Shown here: piece by piece, positions 1 to 8,312 of the stretch
Layout: each line of letters begins with the position of its first letter
Position numbering within the stretch: the first letter of the stretch is position 1
Assembly: GCF_000306765.2 (NCBI RefSeq)
Contig: NC_017941.2
Location: 2,480,001-2,544,000, forward strand
Reading direction: 5' to 3'
DNA from: Haloferax mediterranei ATCC 33500
GTDB taxonomy: Archaea > Halobacteriota > Halobacteria > Halobacteriales > Haloferacaceae
DNA length: 64,000 bases
Made by a program: the position numbers and the translations under genes
Notes under the pieces: generated by a model
Database searches by the model: none
What the model saw: only the letters and a program-made list of their open reading frames with translations
What the model was told of the DNA's origin: nothing

Positions 1-331
1 CAATACGATGCAGGAGATGGACCGCTATTCGACGTGTCTCGCGGTCCAGAACCTCTGGTTAGCCGCTCGTGCCGAGGGTATCGGTGTCGGCTGGGTTTCG
101 TTTCTCTATCCCCACGAAGTCCGTGACGTGCTGAATATTCCGCACCACATCCAACCAATCGCCTACCTCTGTGTTGGCTATCCCGAGGACGGATTCCCCG
201 ACGAACCGGTGCTTCAAAAACAGGGGTGGCGAGAGCGGATTGACGGAGACGAGTTAGTTCACTACGGGGAGTGGAACCACACGCAGACGCCAGCAAAGCA
301 ACCGCACGACTGCGTCTCAGTAGACGATTGA
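1..331 (+). CDS. bluB: 5,6-dimethylbenzimidazole synthase BluB, C-terminal part
   Basis: This is the last ~109 codons of a gene that begins before the window; the frame is open from base 2. The segment CAVQNLWLAARAEGIGVGW-like (here LAVQNLWLAARAEGIGVGWV) followed by IAYLCVGYP is the hallmark C-terminal part of BluB, a nitroreductase-fold enzyme. BluB cleaves reduced FMN to make the lower-ligand base of cobalamin, and haloarchaea make or salvage cobamides. The last ~30 residues are polar and not conserved. It converges with the transducer gene on the other strand, with a 25-base tandem array between them. The call rests on motif recognition; another nitroreductase-family member is possible but less likely. 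Confidence 0.8.
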   Translation, partial: NTMQEMDRYSTCLAVQNLWLAARAEGIGVGWVSFLYPHEVRDVLNIPHHIQPIAYLCVGYPEDGFPDEPVLQKQGWRERIDGDELVHYGEWNHTQTPAKQPHDCVSVDD

Positions 332-430
332 AAGGGTGTATCGTCGCAATGCAAGGATTTCCCGCTTGGGAATCGAAACACGGTGTCGGCTCCCAGAATG
401 CGAAACGTTCGGTCAACTACGATACTCCCT

Positions 431-578
431 ATGAGACGCCAACGAACGAAGAACTATGAGACGCCAACGAACGAAGAACTATGAGACGCCAACGAACGAA
501 GAACTATGAGACGCCAACGAACGAAGAACTATGAGACGCCAACGAACGAAGAACTATGAGACGCCAACGAACGAAGAA
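431..578. repeat. 25-bp tandem repeat, ~5.9 copies
   Basis: The unit begins ATGAGACGCCAACGAACGAA and ends GAACT. Copies start at 431, 456, 481, 506, 531 and 556; the last is complete for 23 bases. The copies are identical. The period is not a multiple of three and the array lies between two convergent genes, so it is not coding. There are no spacers, so it is not a CRISPR array. Confidence 0.95.
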
Positions 579-585
579 TCTCGAG

Positions 586-3126
586 TTAGCGCCCGTTCGA
601 CGAATCGTACTCTGAGAGGCGAGTGGAAACCTGGTCGTTCATCTGCCGAAGCACGCGGTCGAGGTCGCGTCCATCGAAGAGTTCAGAGAGTCCCTCGGAG
701 ATGATTGTCCGGACGGTCGTAAACGGACCGACGCGAGCACCGCGCGTCGCCGGTGTGTCCTCGCTCTCGGCCAACTGTTCGAATGCGACCGCAAACTCGG
801 GTTGTTCGTCGAACCAGCCGTCCCGGTCGAGAAGCTGTTTCGTCTGCTGGTGAACCGGGAAATAGCCCGTCTGACGGTGCCACCGGGCCTGCTGCTCGGG
901 CTGTGTCAACCACGCAAGGAACTCGCCTGCGGCGGCCTGCTGTTGGTCCGGCACGTCGTCGGCGACCCAAAGCGAGGCTCCGCCGACGACGACTCCCGAG
1001 CGCGACCCGGGTGCCGGGAGCTTTCCGACCTTGGCGGTGAATCCGTTTGCGTCCGCTCCTTCGATGACCGACATGGTACTCGAACTGGAGTCGATGAGCA
1101 TCGCCGCCTCCCCGTTGAGGAATGCATCCCGCGCATCGCCACGCGCCTCGACGCCGGGGTCGTAGAGAAGCCCGTTCTGTTCGAGGTCGCGCCACCACCC
1201 GAAGATGGTCGCCGCAGCCTCTCCATCGAAATTTGCGTGTTTTGAAGCCCCGTGTCGTCCGTTTTCGGCGTCGAAGAGACACTCGCCCGCCGCTGCAAAC
1301 CACTGTTCGATAAACCAACTGTAGTTCGCCCACGTGGCTCCGTACTGAGTGGTTCCGTTCGTCGTCAACGTCGCCGCAGCATTCGTCACGTCGTCGAACG
1401 TCTCGGGCGGCGAATCCGGGTCGAGTCCGGCACGGCGGAACGCATCCGCATTGTAGTATAAGACAGGGTTCGACGCGTTGAACGGCATCGACCAGAGCGT
1501 GCCATCGTGGCGGTAGTAGTTCGCTATTTCGGGGACGAGAGCGTTTGCCGATGCGGTTCCGGGGAGAACCGATTCGACGGGCGTGAACTCCCCGCTGTCC
1601 AGTGCGCGCTGCGTTCCGATTTCGTAGAGTTGTGCAATCGTCGGCGGCATCCCCGAGCGTGCGGCAGCAAGGGTCGCATCGAACGTACCGCGATAGTTTC
1701 CTTTTGCCGCCGCTTCGACGCGGATATCGTCGTGCTCGGCGTTGAACTCCGACACCAACGAATCCAGTAACATCGCCTTCGACCCGGACATCGCATGCCA
1801 GAACTGGACGACCGTCTGGCCGCTTTCCGTCGTCCGCTCCGAACGTAACTGGTAGTCGTCGATTGTCTCTTGGAGCGCATCGGCTTGCTCCGTGAGGCTG
1901 TGTATCTTGCTTACCGCTTCGGAGAGCGAGACGGTCTGTCGCCGGGCCGAGCCAGCAACCTCGGTCGCCTGAGAGGCGGTCTCTTCACTGATTGCACCGA
2001 CGTTGTCGGCCTGGGTCACAACCTCCTGCGACGTGGCCGCCTGCGAGTCCGTCGCATCACTAATCTCGTGGACGCTACTGTTGGTTTCGTGGATGTCTTC
2101 GACGACGCTATCGAGCGCGAGCAACGCATCTTGAATGGTCTCGCTGCCGTCTTCGATGCGACGTTTGGTGTCCGTGATTTCGTCGACCGTCTCGACCGAC
2201 TGTGATTGGACCGCGTCAATCGTCGTCTCGATGTCTTCGGTTGCGGACTGTGTCTCCTCGGCGAGCGACTTCACCTCGTTCGCGACGACTGCGAATCCCT
2301 CTCCTGCTTCACCGGCGCGTGCTGCCTCGATTGAAGCGTTCAGCGCGAGGATGTTCGTCTGTTCGGCAATATCGGAGATTTTCGAGGCGATACCCGTAAT
2401 CTCCCCAATGTGGTCGTTGAGCGTCTCGACTTGTTCGACCGTCGCGTTGGTCTGTTCGCCGATTGCGTCCAGTTCTTCGATTGCCTCCTCGGCCGCTTGC
2501 TTCCCCTGTTCACCCCGCGTGACTGCCTCGTCGGTGGAGTGTCTGATTTCGTCCGCCGACGCGGCGACCTCTTCAATCGTCGCCGACAGGTTCCGCATCT
2601 CGTCTGCGACTTCGTCGACGCTCTGACTCTGCTGGCGCGCACCAGTTGCGATATCGTCGACCGATTCGGCGACTGTCCGACTTTCGCTCCGACTCTCTTC
2701 GACCGAATCCGCGACGACCGCAGTCGAGGCAGCGACCTGTTCTGCGAACGCATCGACGTTGCGTATCGATGCTTGCATGCCCTCGAACAGTTCGTTGAGC
2801 AACCGCGCATGGCGTTCGAGCGTCGGGTCGTCCGGGACATCGACGCGAACGGTCAGGTCACCGTCGATACACTGTGCGACTGCGTCAGAGAGTGCTTCGA
2901 GTTGCTCCCTCGACGCAACTGCATCGTCGCGTTCGCGTTCGTGCGGATCTACTTCAGTCTCGCCTGTGAGAACTGTCTGCCCGTTGCTCGACGAAGGTGA
3001 CGGTGGGTCGTCATCCTCGACCCGTTCCGAAGCATCTGTTTGCTCCGTGCCATTCGTGACGAGTGCTGTTTCGAGGGCCGCTCGGACCGATGACAATTGT
3101 TGTCGAATTCGGTCATCGCTGTTCAT
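586..3126 (-). CDS. Soluble chemotaxis transducer fused to a UgpB-type solute-binding domain
   Basis: The protein has 846 residues. Residues ~1-75 are polar and acidic, ~75-130 resemble a HAMP-like segment, and ~130-435 form the long coiled-coil signalling domain of methyl-accepting proteins. The hairpin tip at ~250-283 contains [18 protein letters not shown], which contacts CheA/CheW. Residues ~438-840 match family-1 extracellular solute-binding proteins ([30 protein letters not shown], then [13 protein letters not shown]), the UgpB/sugar type. I see no signal peptide and no transmembrane segment, so the whole protein should be cytoplasmic. Known families: MCP signalling and SBP_bac_1. Inference: a cytoplasmic sensor of a sugar or glycerol-phosphate-like ligand feeding into archaellum control. 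Having the binding domain C-terminal to the signalling hairpin is unusual. It is transcribed divergently from tbp. Confidence 0.88.
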   Translation of the reverse strand: MNSDDRIRQQLSSVRAALETALVTNGTEQTDASERVEDDDPPSPSSSNGQTVLTGETEVDPHERERDDAVASREQLEALSDAVAQCIDGDLTVRVDVPDDPTLERHARLLNELFEGMQASIRNVDAFAEQVAASTAVVADSVEESRSESRTVAESVDDIATGARQQSQSVDEVADEMRNLSATIEEVAASADEIRHSTDEAVTRGEQGKQAAEEAIEELDAIGEQTNATVEQVETLNDHIGEITGIASKISDIAEQTNILALNASIEAARAGEAGEGFAVVANEVKSLAEETQSATEDIETTIDAVQSQSVETVDEITDTKRRIEDGSETIQDALLALDSVVEDIHETNSSVHEISDATDSQAATSQEVVTQADNVGAISEETASQATEVAGSARRQTVSLSEAVSKIHSLTEQADALQETIDDYQLRSERTTESGQTVVQFWHAMSGSKAMLLDSLVSEFNAEHDDIRVEAAAKGNYRGTFDATLAAARSGMPPTIAQLYEIGTQRALDSGEFTPVESVLPGTASANALVPEIANYYRHDGTLWSMPFNASNPVLYYNADAFRRAGLDPDSPPETFDDVTNAAATLTTNGTTQYGATWANYSWFIEQWFAAAGECLFDAENGRHGASKHANFDGEAAATIFGWWRDLEQNGLLYDPGVEARGDARDAFLNGEAAMLIDSSSSTMSVIEGADANGFTAKVGKLPAPGSRSGVVVGGASLWVADDVPDQQQAAAGEFLAWLTQPEQQARWHRQTGYFPVHQQTKQLLDRDGWFDEQPEFAVAFEQLAESEDTPATRGARVGPFTTVRTIISEGLSELFDGRDLDRVLRQMNDQVSTRLSEYDSSNGR

Positions 3127-3280
3127 TATCTGAGTTCATTTATCATCGCTAATAATCACTCGGCTCCGAGTATCAGGGTTGATATCTGATGAGAAGGCCA
3201 TGTGGTGTCGGAGGGGTAATTCGGGCAAATATAACAATTTATAATCATTGATTGGAGAAGGACTGCGTTCGCTCGGGGAT

Positions 3281-3289
3281 TCTTTAAGT
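3281..3289 (+). promoter_or_regulatory. TATA box of the tbp gene
   Basis: TTTAAG lies ~26 bases before the tbp ATG, the spacing expected for a leaderless haloarchaeal transcript. A second A/T stretch (GTATATAAAA) lies just before the start codon and is too close to act as the TATA box. Confidence 0.5.
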
Positions 3290-3310
3290 AGTAGTATATA
3301 AAACACAACT

Positions 3311-3880
3311 ATGATGTCGCACGAAGCTCGTCTCGAGTCTCTTGAGATTCAGAACGTCGTCGCCTCCACGGCCGTTGGTCAGGAGTTAGACCTGGAATCG
3401 CTTTCGATGGACCTCGTCGGCGCGGACTACGACCCGGACAACTTCCCCGGACTCGTTTACCGCACGCAAGAGCCGAAAGCAGCGAGTCTCATCTTCCGCT
3501 CGGGTAAGATTGTGTGTACTGGCGCGAGCAGCGTCGACGATGTCGACCGAGCGCTCGAACAAGTCTTCGGGGAACTGAGTAAACTCGGTATCCCAACTGA
3601 GGACCGCGAAGAAGCCACGATTCAGAACATCGTCTCGAGTGCCGACCTCGGAACGACACTCAACCTGAACGCGCTTGCTATCGGACTTGGTCTCGAAGAC
3701 GTCGAATACGAACCCGAACAGTTCCCCGGTCTCGTCTACCGAATCGACGAACCGAGTGTGGTTGTCCTGATGTTCGGCTCCGGTAAAATCGTCATCACGG
3801 GAGCCAAACAGGTCGAACACGCGCGCGAGGCGATTAACGTCGTCACCGACGAAATCGACTCGCTCGGTCTGCTCGGCTAA
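3311..3880 (+). CDS. tbp: TATA-box-binding protein (TBP)
   Basis: The 189-residue protein is two direct repeats of the TBP saddle. Repeat one is ~residues 10-95 (IQNVVASTAVGQELDLESL, FPGLVYRTQEPKAASLIF, SGKIVCTGA). Repeat two is ~100-185 (IQNIVSSADLGTTLNLNAL, FPGLVYRIDEPSVVVLMF, SGKIVITGA). TBP binds TATA boxes and recruits TFB and RNA polymerase. Length and motifs are normal for archaea. It begins ATGATG, so the start could be 3311 or 3314. It ends right after the second repeat (DSLGLLG) with no acidic tail. Haloarchaea carry several tbp genes; which paralogue this is cannot be told from the window. Confidence 0.97.
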   Translation: MMSHEARLESLEIQNVVASTAVGQELDLESLSMDLVGADYDPDNFPGLVYRTQEPKAASLIFRSGKIVCTGASSVDDVDRALEQVFGELSKLGIPTEDREEATIQNIVSSADLGTTLNLNALAIGLGLEDVEYEPEQFPGLVYRIDEPSVVVLMFGSGKIVITGAKQVEHAREAINVVTDEIDSLGLLG

Positions 3881-3966
3881 GCGCCGGTCGAGAGTGCACA
3901 AAACAGAAGTAACGTCCGGGGGATGGGCCGCCGTCCCCTCTGTCAATCGAGGTATGCGAGGTGTTC

Positions 3967-4986
3967 TTACGACGAGGGGGTGGACACCTGCACCACCTGT
4001 TTTCCAATATTATCACCGGAGAAGAGACCAAGGAACGCATCCGGTGCGTTCTCCAGTCCGTCGACGACGGTCTCGCGGTGGGAGAGATCACCGGTCGCAA
4101 CCCACGTCGCGAGGCGCTCGCTTGCCTCACCGAATCGTGTCGCATAATCGCCGACGAGTAGTCCCTGAACCTTGGCGCGCGGAGCGATGAGCATGGGGAG
4201 CTTCCGCGGCCCCATCGGCACGTCTTCGTCGTTGTAGTGGGCGATTTGTCCGCACACTGCAACGCGGGCGTCGACGTTCAGTTTCGTGAAGACGGCGTCC
4301 GTAATCGGGCCACCGACGTTATCGAAGTACACGTCGACACCGCCAGGTGCAACCTCGTCCAGTGCAGTGCGGTAGTCGTCGGTCGTTTTGTAGTTGATCG
4401 CGGCGTCGAAACCGAGGTCCTCGGTGAGCCATTCGGTCTTTTCGTCCGACCCGGCGAACCCGACGACACGACAGCCGTTCAGTTTCGCAATCTGGCCGAC
4501 GACCGAGCCGACAGCACCCGCCGCACCGGAGACGACGACCGTGTCACCGGGCTTTGGCTCACCGACGTCGAGCAGGCCGAAGTACGCCGTTCGGCCGGGC
4601 ATTCCCAGAACTCCTAGATACGCCGGGAGGTCGGCGACCGTCGGGTCGACTGGGGCGACATCGTCCGCATCCACGACGCTGTAATCTGCCCACGTCCCTT
4701 CGCCGGTAACGAGGTCGCCGGTGTCGTACTGGTCGCTCTCGCTCTCGACGACCTCGCCGACGATACCGCCTTTCAGGATATCGCCGACATCCCACGGCTC
4801 AGCGTACGATTCGGTATCGCGCATCCGGCCGCGCATGTACGGGTCGACCGAGAGGTAGTTGACGCGCACGAGGAGTTCGCCACTCGTCGGCTCTGGACGT
4901 TCGGTTTCGCGCAGTTCGAAGCTGTCCGCGTCTGGTTCGCCATCCGGTCGCGCAGCGAAGTACCACGCACGGTTCGTATCTCGCAT
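3967..4986 (-). CDS. Zinc-independent NAD(P)H-dependent oxidoreductase (MDR family)
   Basis: The 339-residue protein belongs to the medium-chain dehydrogenase/reductase superfamily, the leukotriene B4 12-hydroxydehydrogenase / CurA-like branch. The N-terminal GroES-like domain contains RVNYLSVDPYMRGRM, diagnostic of this branch. The Rossmann motif VVVSGAAGAVGSVVGQIAK is at ~150. The region VDVYFDNVGGPI is also typical. Zinc-binding cysteines are absent, as expected. Such enzymes reduce alpha,beta-unsaturated ketones or aldehydes with NADPH; the substrate here is unknown. It is monocistronic and converges with tbp. Confidence 0.9.
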   Translation of the reverse strand: MRDTNRAWYFAARPDGEPDADSFELRETERPEPTSGELLVRVNYLSVDPYMRGRMRDTESYAEPWDVGDILKGGIVGEVVESESDQYDTGDLVTGEGTWADYSVVDADDVAPVDPTVADLPAYLGVLGMPGRTAYFGLLDVGEPKPGDTVVVSGAAGAVGSVVGQIAKLNGCRVVGFAGSDEKTEWLTEDLGFDAAINYKTTDDYRTALDEVAPGGVDVYFDNVGGPITDAVFTKLNVDARVAVCGQIAHYNDEDVPMGPRKLPMLIAPRAKVQGLLVGDYATRFGEASERLATWVATGDLSHRETVVDGLENAPDAFLGLFSGDNIGKQVVQVSTPSS

Positions 4987-5212
4987 ACCGCCCTTCCGAG
5001 TGTCCTATAAAAGGGCCTTCGGGCTTCGGCACGCATTTCTGCCATTTGACAACTCATTCGGCGTTTTCGAGCGTTGTCGTCGACTCGCAGCAGCCGTCGT
5101 CTCTGATATTCGATGGTTTGTCAGAGTCGTAAGAGTGCCGCTGTGAGGAGGTAACCGTGAGCGTGCTGCTACTTCGTAGTACATATGTCTGTTTAGAGAC
5201 AATTTTCGAAGC

Positions 5213-5479
5213 ATGGTTGAGAAACTACCCCGAAACCGACGGCGAGACGGGTTCTTCACTCTCCTCGGAATTACTGGGTTGGTGTTCATCGAAGCCATCG
5301 TGCCGTCAGGGTCACTCGTTGCTGGACCGCTAACGGTCGACGGCACCGCTCCTCACGAGTTCGTATTCGGATGCTCGCTCGGGATACTTTTCTCTGGGAT
5401 ATTCCGGAGACCCAACAGACAGGCGCTCATCTCGACCGTTGCGACTGGGGTCGGCTTCGCCGTGGGTGCGCTGCTATAG
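5213..5479 (+). CDS. Small membrane protein of unknown function
   Basis: The predicted 88-residue protein has a basic N-terminus (RNRRRDGFF). Hydrophobic stretches lie at ~15-35 (FTLLGITGLVFIEAIV), ~48-63 (FVFGCSLGILFSGIF) and ~70-88, so two or three membrane helices are likely. The ATG is in an A/T-richer stretch about 225 bases after the oxidoreductase start on the other strand. I do not recognise a family. The codons show the G/C bias of the neighbours, which supports a real gene. Confidence 0.6.
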   Translation: MVEKLPRNRRRDGFFTLLGITGLVFIEAIVPSGSLVAGPLTVDGTAPHEFVFGCSLGILFSGIFRRPNRQALISTVATGVGFAVGALL

Positions 5480-5570
5480 ACTCGAACAACTGTACCTGTA
5501 TTCAGGAGTGTGCATCTCGGTGGATTACCGAATGCGCTACCGTCGCCGAAAACCGTTCGAGGGAGGGGAC

Positions 5571-6899
5571 TCAGTTCATCCGCGACTGTGCGACACCGAC
5601 GACGTTTCCGACGGCCGTGTCGAGAAGGTCGATAGCGAGGTCGAGTTCGCGCTCGGTGACGTCGAGCGGCGGGAGGAGTCGGAGCGACCGCTTACCGCAG
5701 CCGAGCGTCAGCAGGCCTTCGGCCAGCGCGGCATCGACGACGGCATCGCGGTTGTCTTTGGTATCGAACTCGATTGCGGTCATCAGACCGAGACCGCGGA
5801 CATCGGTGATGCAGTTGGTGCGCTCGGCGAGGCGGTCGAGGTGGGTGCGGAGGTACGTCCCTTTCTCGGCGGCGTTCGACATCAGGTTCTGCTCTTCGAT
5901 GATTTCGAGCGTCAGTGCGCCCTGAATCGAAGCGAGGATGTCGCCTGCGCCCCACGTCGAGGAGAGTCGCGCTTCCGTATCGGGGAACATCTCGTCGTTC
6001 GATACCGTCGCGCCGACGCGGAGGGCCTTTGCACTCGTAATCACGTCCGGTTCGAGGTCGTAGTGGTCCGATGCCCACATCTCGCCGGTACGGCCAACGC
6101 CCGACTGGATTTCGTCGGCGATGACGGGAATGTCGTGCTCGCTACAGATATCCTGGAGTTCGCGCATGAACTCCTCGCTCGGTACGCGGTAGCCGCCTTC
6201 TCCCTGCACCGGTTCGAGGATGAGGAACGCGACTTGGTCGGCAGGGACGTGGCCGTGTTTGGAGTCCAGTTTGGCGCGGAGTTGTTCGAGTCCCGCCATC
6301 GAATACGGGACATCGTGAATCCCGCTTATCTCGGGGAATTTTCGTCGGTGAACGGATTTCGACCGGTTCAGCGAGAGTGCGCCGAGCGTCCGACCGTGGA
6401 ACGCTCCTTCGAACGTGATTCCGTACTTCGGTGTCTCACAGTGGTCGTAGCAGACTTTGATTGCGTTTTCGACCGCTTCAGCCCCGGAGTTAGAGAGGAA
6501 GACCGTATCTAGCCCGTACTGGTCTGTGGCGTCGGTCAAGAGGTCCATAAGGTGGGACGGGCCGGGGAGCGACGTGGTCTCCGGCGTTCCGCCGGTGCTC
6601 ACATAGAAATCCTGCCCGGCGATTTTCATCGGGTCGACGAGGTCAAGTCCATCGAGACGCGCCTTCAGTTCCGGGTTGTTATACCCGAGCGGGGCCGCAG
6701 CGACGTGGCTGGTGAAATCCAGCAACACGTTGCCGTCCGGGTCGGTACAGAACGGACCAATCGCATCCTTCGTGATATCCCAGACGAATTCGTAAACGTA
6801 CGTACTGGTTGCGGCCGTCTGTTGGTGATATTCAACCCACTCTGTCGCTTTGGGACCGGGAAGCGACGTAACACTCGGCTCGACTGTGTCTCGATCCAT
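5571..6899 (-). CDS. Class-III PLP-dependent aminotransferase
   Basis: The protein is ~442 residues and belongs to the ornithine/acetylornithine/4-aminobutyrate aminotransferase family. Visible features are LLDFTSHVAAAPLGYNNPEL, the PLP-phosphate region FLSNSGAEAVENAIK, FEGAFHGRT, VIADEIQSGVGRTGEMWA (the D that binds the pyridine nitrogen) and ITSAKALRVGA with the Schiff-base lysine near 291. The substrate is unknown; archaeal members act as amino-acid aminotransferases or racemases. A start at 6923 is also open. I prefer 6899 because the TATA-like AAATTTATG at 6926-6934 would place transcription start near 6899-6905. Two copies of a GTTTG-N7-CAAAC-like site lie upstream, and the next gene is an IclR regulator, so the two are probably linked in regulation. 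Confidence 0.9.
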   Translation of the reverse strand: MDRDTVEPSVTSLPGPKATEWVEYHQQTAATSTYVYEFVWDITKDAIGPFCTDPDGNVLLDFTSHVAAAPLGYNNPELKARLDGLDLVDPMKIAGQDFYVSTGGTPETTSLPGPSHLMDLLTDATDQYGLDTVFLSNSGAEAVENAIKVCYDHCETPKYGITFEGAFHGRTLGALSLNRSKSVHRRKFPEISGIHDVPYSMAGLEQLRAKLDSKHGHVPADQVAFLILEPVQGEGGYRVPSEEFMRELQDICSEHDIPVIADEIQSGVGRTGEMWASDHYDLEPDVITSAKALRVGATVSNDEMFPDTEARLSSTWGAGDILASIQGALTLEIIEEQNLMSNAAEKGTYLRTHLDRLAERTNCITDVRGLGLMTAIEFDTKDNRDAVVDAALAEGLLTLGCGKRSLRLLPPLDVTERELDLAIDLLDTAVGNVVGVAQSRMN

Positions 6900-7003
6900 A
6901 CTAACACCGTACTTAACAATCATACATAAATTTAGCTGATAAACTATCTATCTACTCGAATTGCTGTGTTGAACAGACGATTGTCAGACTCTGTTCGGAC
7001 TCA

Positions 7004-7020
7004 ATTCGATAATACCAAAC
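7004..7020. promoter_or_regulatory. Weak copy of IclR-type operator
   Basis: ATTCG-N7-CAAAC, about 100 bases upstream of the aminotransferase start. Only the right half matches fully. The spacing equals that of the stronger copies at 7124 and 8048. Confidence 0.3.
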
Positions 7021-7123
7021 AATATTGGAGCGTGTGAACACTCACCAGATTATGGTATCGCTCGTAATCCTGCGATAACATCGTCAATCCTTCACAGTCA
7101 GGGGACTATTCACCGACAGATGG

Positions 7124-7140
7124 GTTTGGAACTATCAAAC
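7124..7140. promoter_or_regulatory. Candidate IclR operator, GTTTG-N7-CAAAC
   Basis: GTTTG GAACTAT CAAAC is a perfect 5+5 inverted repeat between the end of the iclR gene and the aminotransferase promoter. The same arms and spacing recur at 8048-8064. Confidence 0.5.
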
Positions 7141-7152
7141 AGATGCTCTCGA

Positions 7153-7956
7153 TTAGTGCTGCTGTTCGAAAACAGTCGTTTCAAGATTCACTTCGATAAT
7201 ATTCGCTGTTTGCATCACGAGTTCTGGAATCTCCGTCTGGAAGCGCTCCCCGGAGAGTCGACTTGTCGGGGCCGTCACGCTGACCGCGCCACAGATATCG
7301 CCGTCGACGCCGCGGACCGGAGCACCAATCGACCGCGTGCCGCGTAGCTCTTCTTCGTCGTTGACAGCGTACCCCCGTTCACGAATCTGTTCGAGTTCGC
7401 GAAACAGGCGGTCCGGGTCGGTGATGGTGTTTTCAGTCCGCTTGGCGAGACCCTGCTCGTCGATGATATCGCGGACGCGGGCTTCGTCGAAGTTCGCGAG
7501 CATCGCTTTCCCAGTCGACGTACAGTGGAGGTACTGAGGTGCCTCGCGCATGCGGAGGTGGTAATCCATCGCGACGGCGTTGTCACCGCGACTCTCGTAC
7601 ATCGTCACTTCCTTGCCACGGTAAGCAACAGTCAAGTGGACGTACTCGCTGGTCTGTTCTGCGAGTTTGTCGACCTCGACTTGGCCCGCCCGGTACAGGT
7701 CCGTCTCGTTGCGGACGGTCTCACCCATCGTAACGAAGCGCAAGCCGAGCCGGTAGTGTCCATCCGACTTCGCGATGAATCCCTCATCTTCGAGCGTCGC
7801 GAGGTAGGTGTGGACGGTCCCCTTCGATGCATCGAGCACGTCACACAGTTCACTGAACGTCGGTTCGGACTGCTGTTGTATCGTGTCCAATATCTCACTC
7901 GCAGTCTGTACGGACTTGATTCGACGGGGGGCGTCTGCGTGCCGATTGTCGTCCAT
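7153..7956 (-). CDS. IclR-family transcriptional regulator
   Basis: The 267-residue protein starts with a winged helix (residues ~15-75; FSELCDVLDASKGTVHTYLA). It continues with the IclR ligand-binding domain (~85-255; VHLTVAYRGKEVTMYESRG, LHCTSTGKAMLANF, GYAVNDEEELRGTRSIGAPV). IclR proteins bind small metabolites and act as repressors or activators of nearby catabolic or transport genes. It sits between an aminotransferase and an NhaC transporter. An operator-like site overlaps its own promoter (7985-8001), which suggests autoregulation. The ligand is unknown; an amino acid handled by the neighbours is a reasonable guess. Confidence 0.93.
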   Translation of the reverse strand: MDDNRHADAPRRIKSVQTASEILDTIQQQSEPTFSELCDVLDASKGTVHTYLATLEDEGFIAKSDGHYRLGLRFVTMGETVRNETDLYRAGQVEVDKLAEQTSEYVHLTVAYRGKEVTMYESRGDNAVAMDYHLRMREAPQYLHCTSTGKAMLANFDEARVRDIIDEQGLAKRTENTITDPDRLFRELEQIRERGYAVNDEEELRGTRSIGAPVRGVDGDICGAVSVTAPTSRLSGERFQTEIPELVMQTANIIEVNLETTVFEQQH

Positions 7957-7984
7957 ACCCCTCTTTCTCGACGGCCGTGTAATA

Positions 7985-8001
7985 GTTCTGGTATATCAAA
8001 C
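7985..8001. promoter_or_regulatory. Operator-like site at the iclR promoter
   Basis: GTTCT-N7-CAAAC. The right arm is perfect and the left is 3 of 5. Read on the minus strand it contains GATATACC and lies ~30-45 bases before the iclR ATG, so a bound protein would cover the TATA region. Confidence 0.4.
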
Positions 8002-8047
8002 AGTGAATCAGTGGCGTGTTTCATATGTCCGCTTTCGGCACCCATCT

Positions 8048-8064
8048 GTTTGAGATTCCCAAAC
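8048..8064. promoter_or_regulatory. Candidate IclR operator, GTTTG-N7-CAAAC
   Basis: GTTTG AGATTCC CAAAC; the arms extend by one base on each side to TGTTTG/CAAACA. It lies ~35-45 bases upstream of a TATA box (8094-8100) that drives the nhaC transcript. Confidence 0.5.
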
Positions 8065-8093
8065 ATATCACGGCATAGTGTCCGAATAAAAAA

Positions 8094-8100
8094 TTTATAT
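8094..8100 (+). promoter_or_regulatory. TATA box of the leader ORF-nhaC transcript
   Basis: TTTATAT sits in an A-rich stretch. A start site ~26 bases on would fall at ~8122-8127, just at the leader ORF ATG and ~175 bases before nhaC. Confidence 0.5.
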
Positions 8101-8126
8101 GCGACGTTCATGATTGTTTGAGTGGT

Positions 8127-8312
8127 ATGGATTGTCAACCACACCACCGCCGTCGGCACGTCGACGCGGGGGACTGGTTACGAGTGTTCGCGCATCGGCT
8201 TTCAATCTCTCGCAGCAGAAGCGTTCTGATGGCACGGGGAGACAACAGGCTCACTCCCACCCTTGTGGTTGACTCTCAACGGGAGACTCCGGAGGTACCC
8301 CGATGGGACTAG
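8127..8312 (+). CDS. 61-residue leader ORF overlapping nhaC
   Basis: The ATG lies ~30 bases after a TATA box, so it would be a leaderless start. The frame stays open for 62 codons and stops at 8310-8312, overlapping the nhaC ATG (8303) by 10 bases. The nhaC Shine-Dalgarno sequence GGAGGT (8291-8296) is inside it. The peptide is rich in Arg and His (HHRRRH near the N-terminus) and resembles no family I know. It may exist to couple translation to nhaC rather than for its product. Expression is an inference. Confidence 0.4.
   Translation: MDCQPHHRRRHVDAGDWLRVFAHRLSISRSRSVLMARGDNRLTPTLVVDSQRETPEVPRWD

Noticed and set aside
431..578. Possible CRISPR array
   Set aside because: Repeats are head to tail with no spacers, and no cas genes are nearby.
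8111..8127. Fifth IclR-type site
   Set aside because: GTTTG is present at 8116-8120 but the right arm is TGGAT rather than CAAAC.
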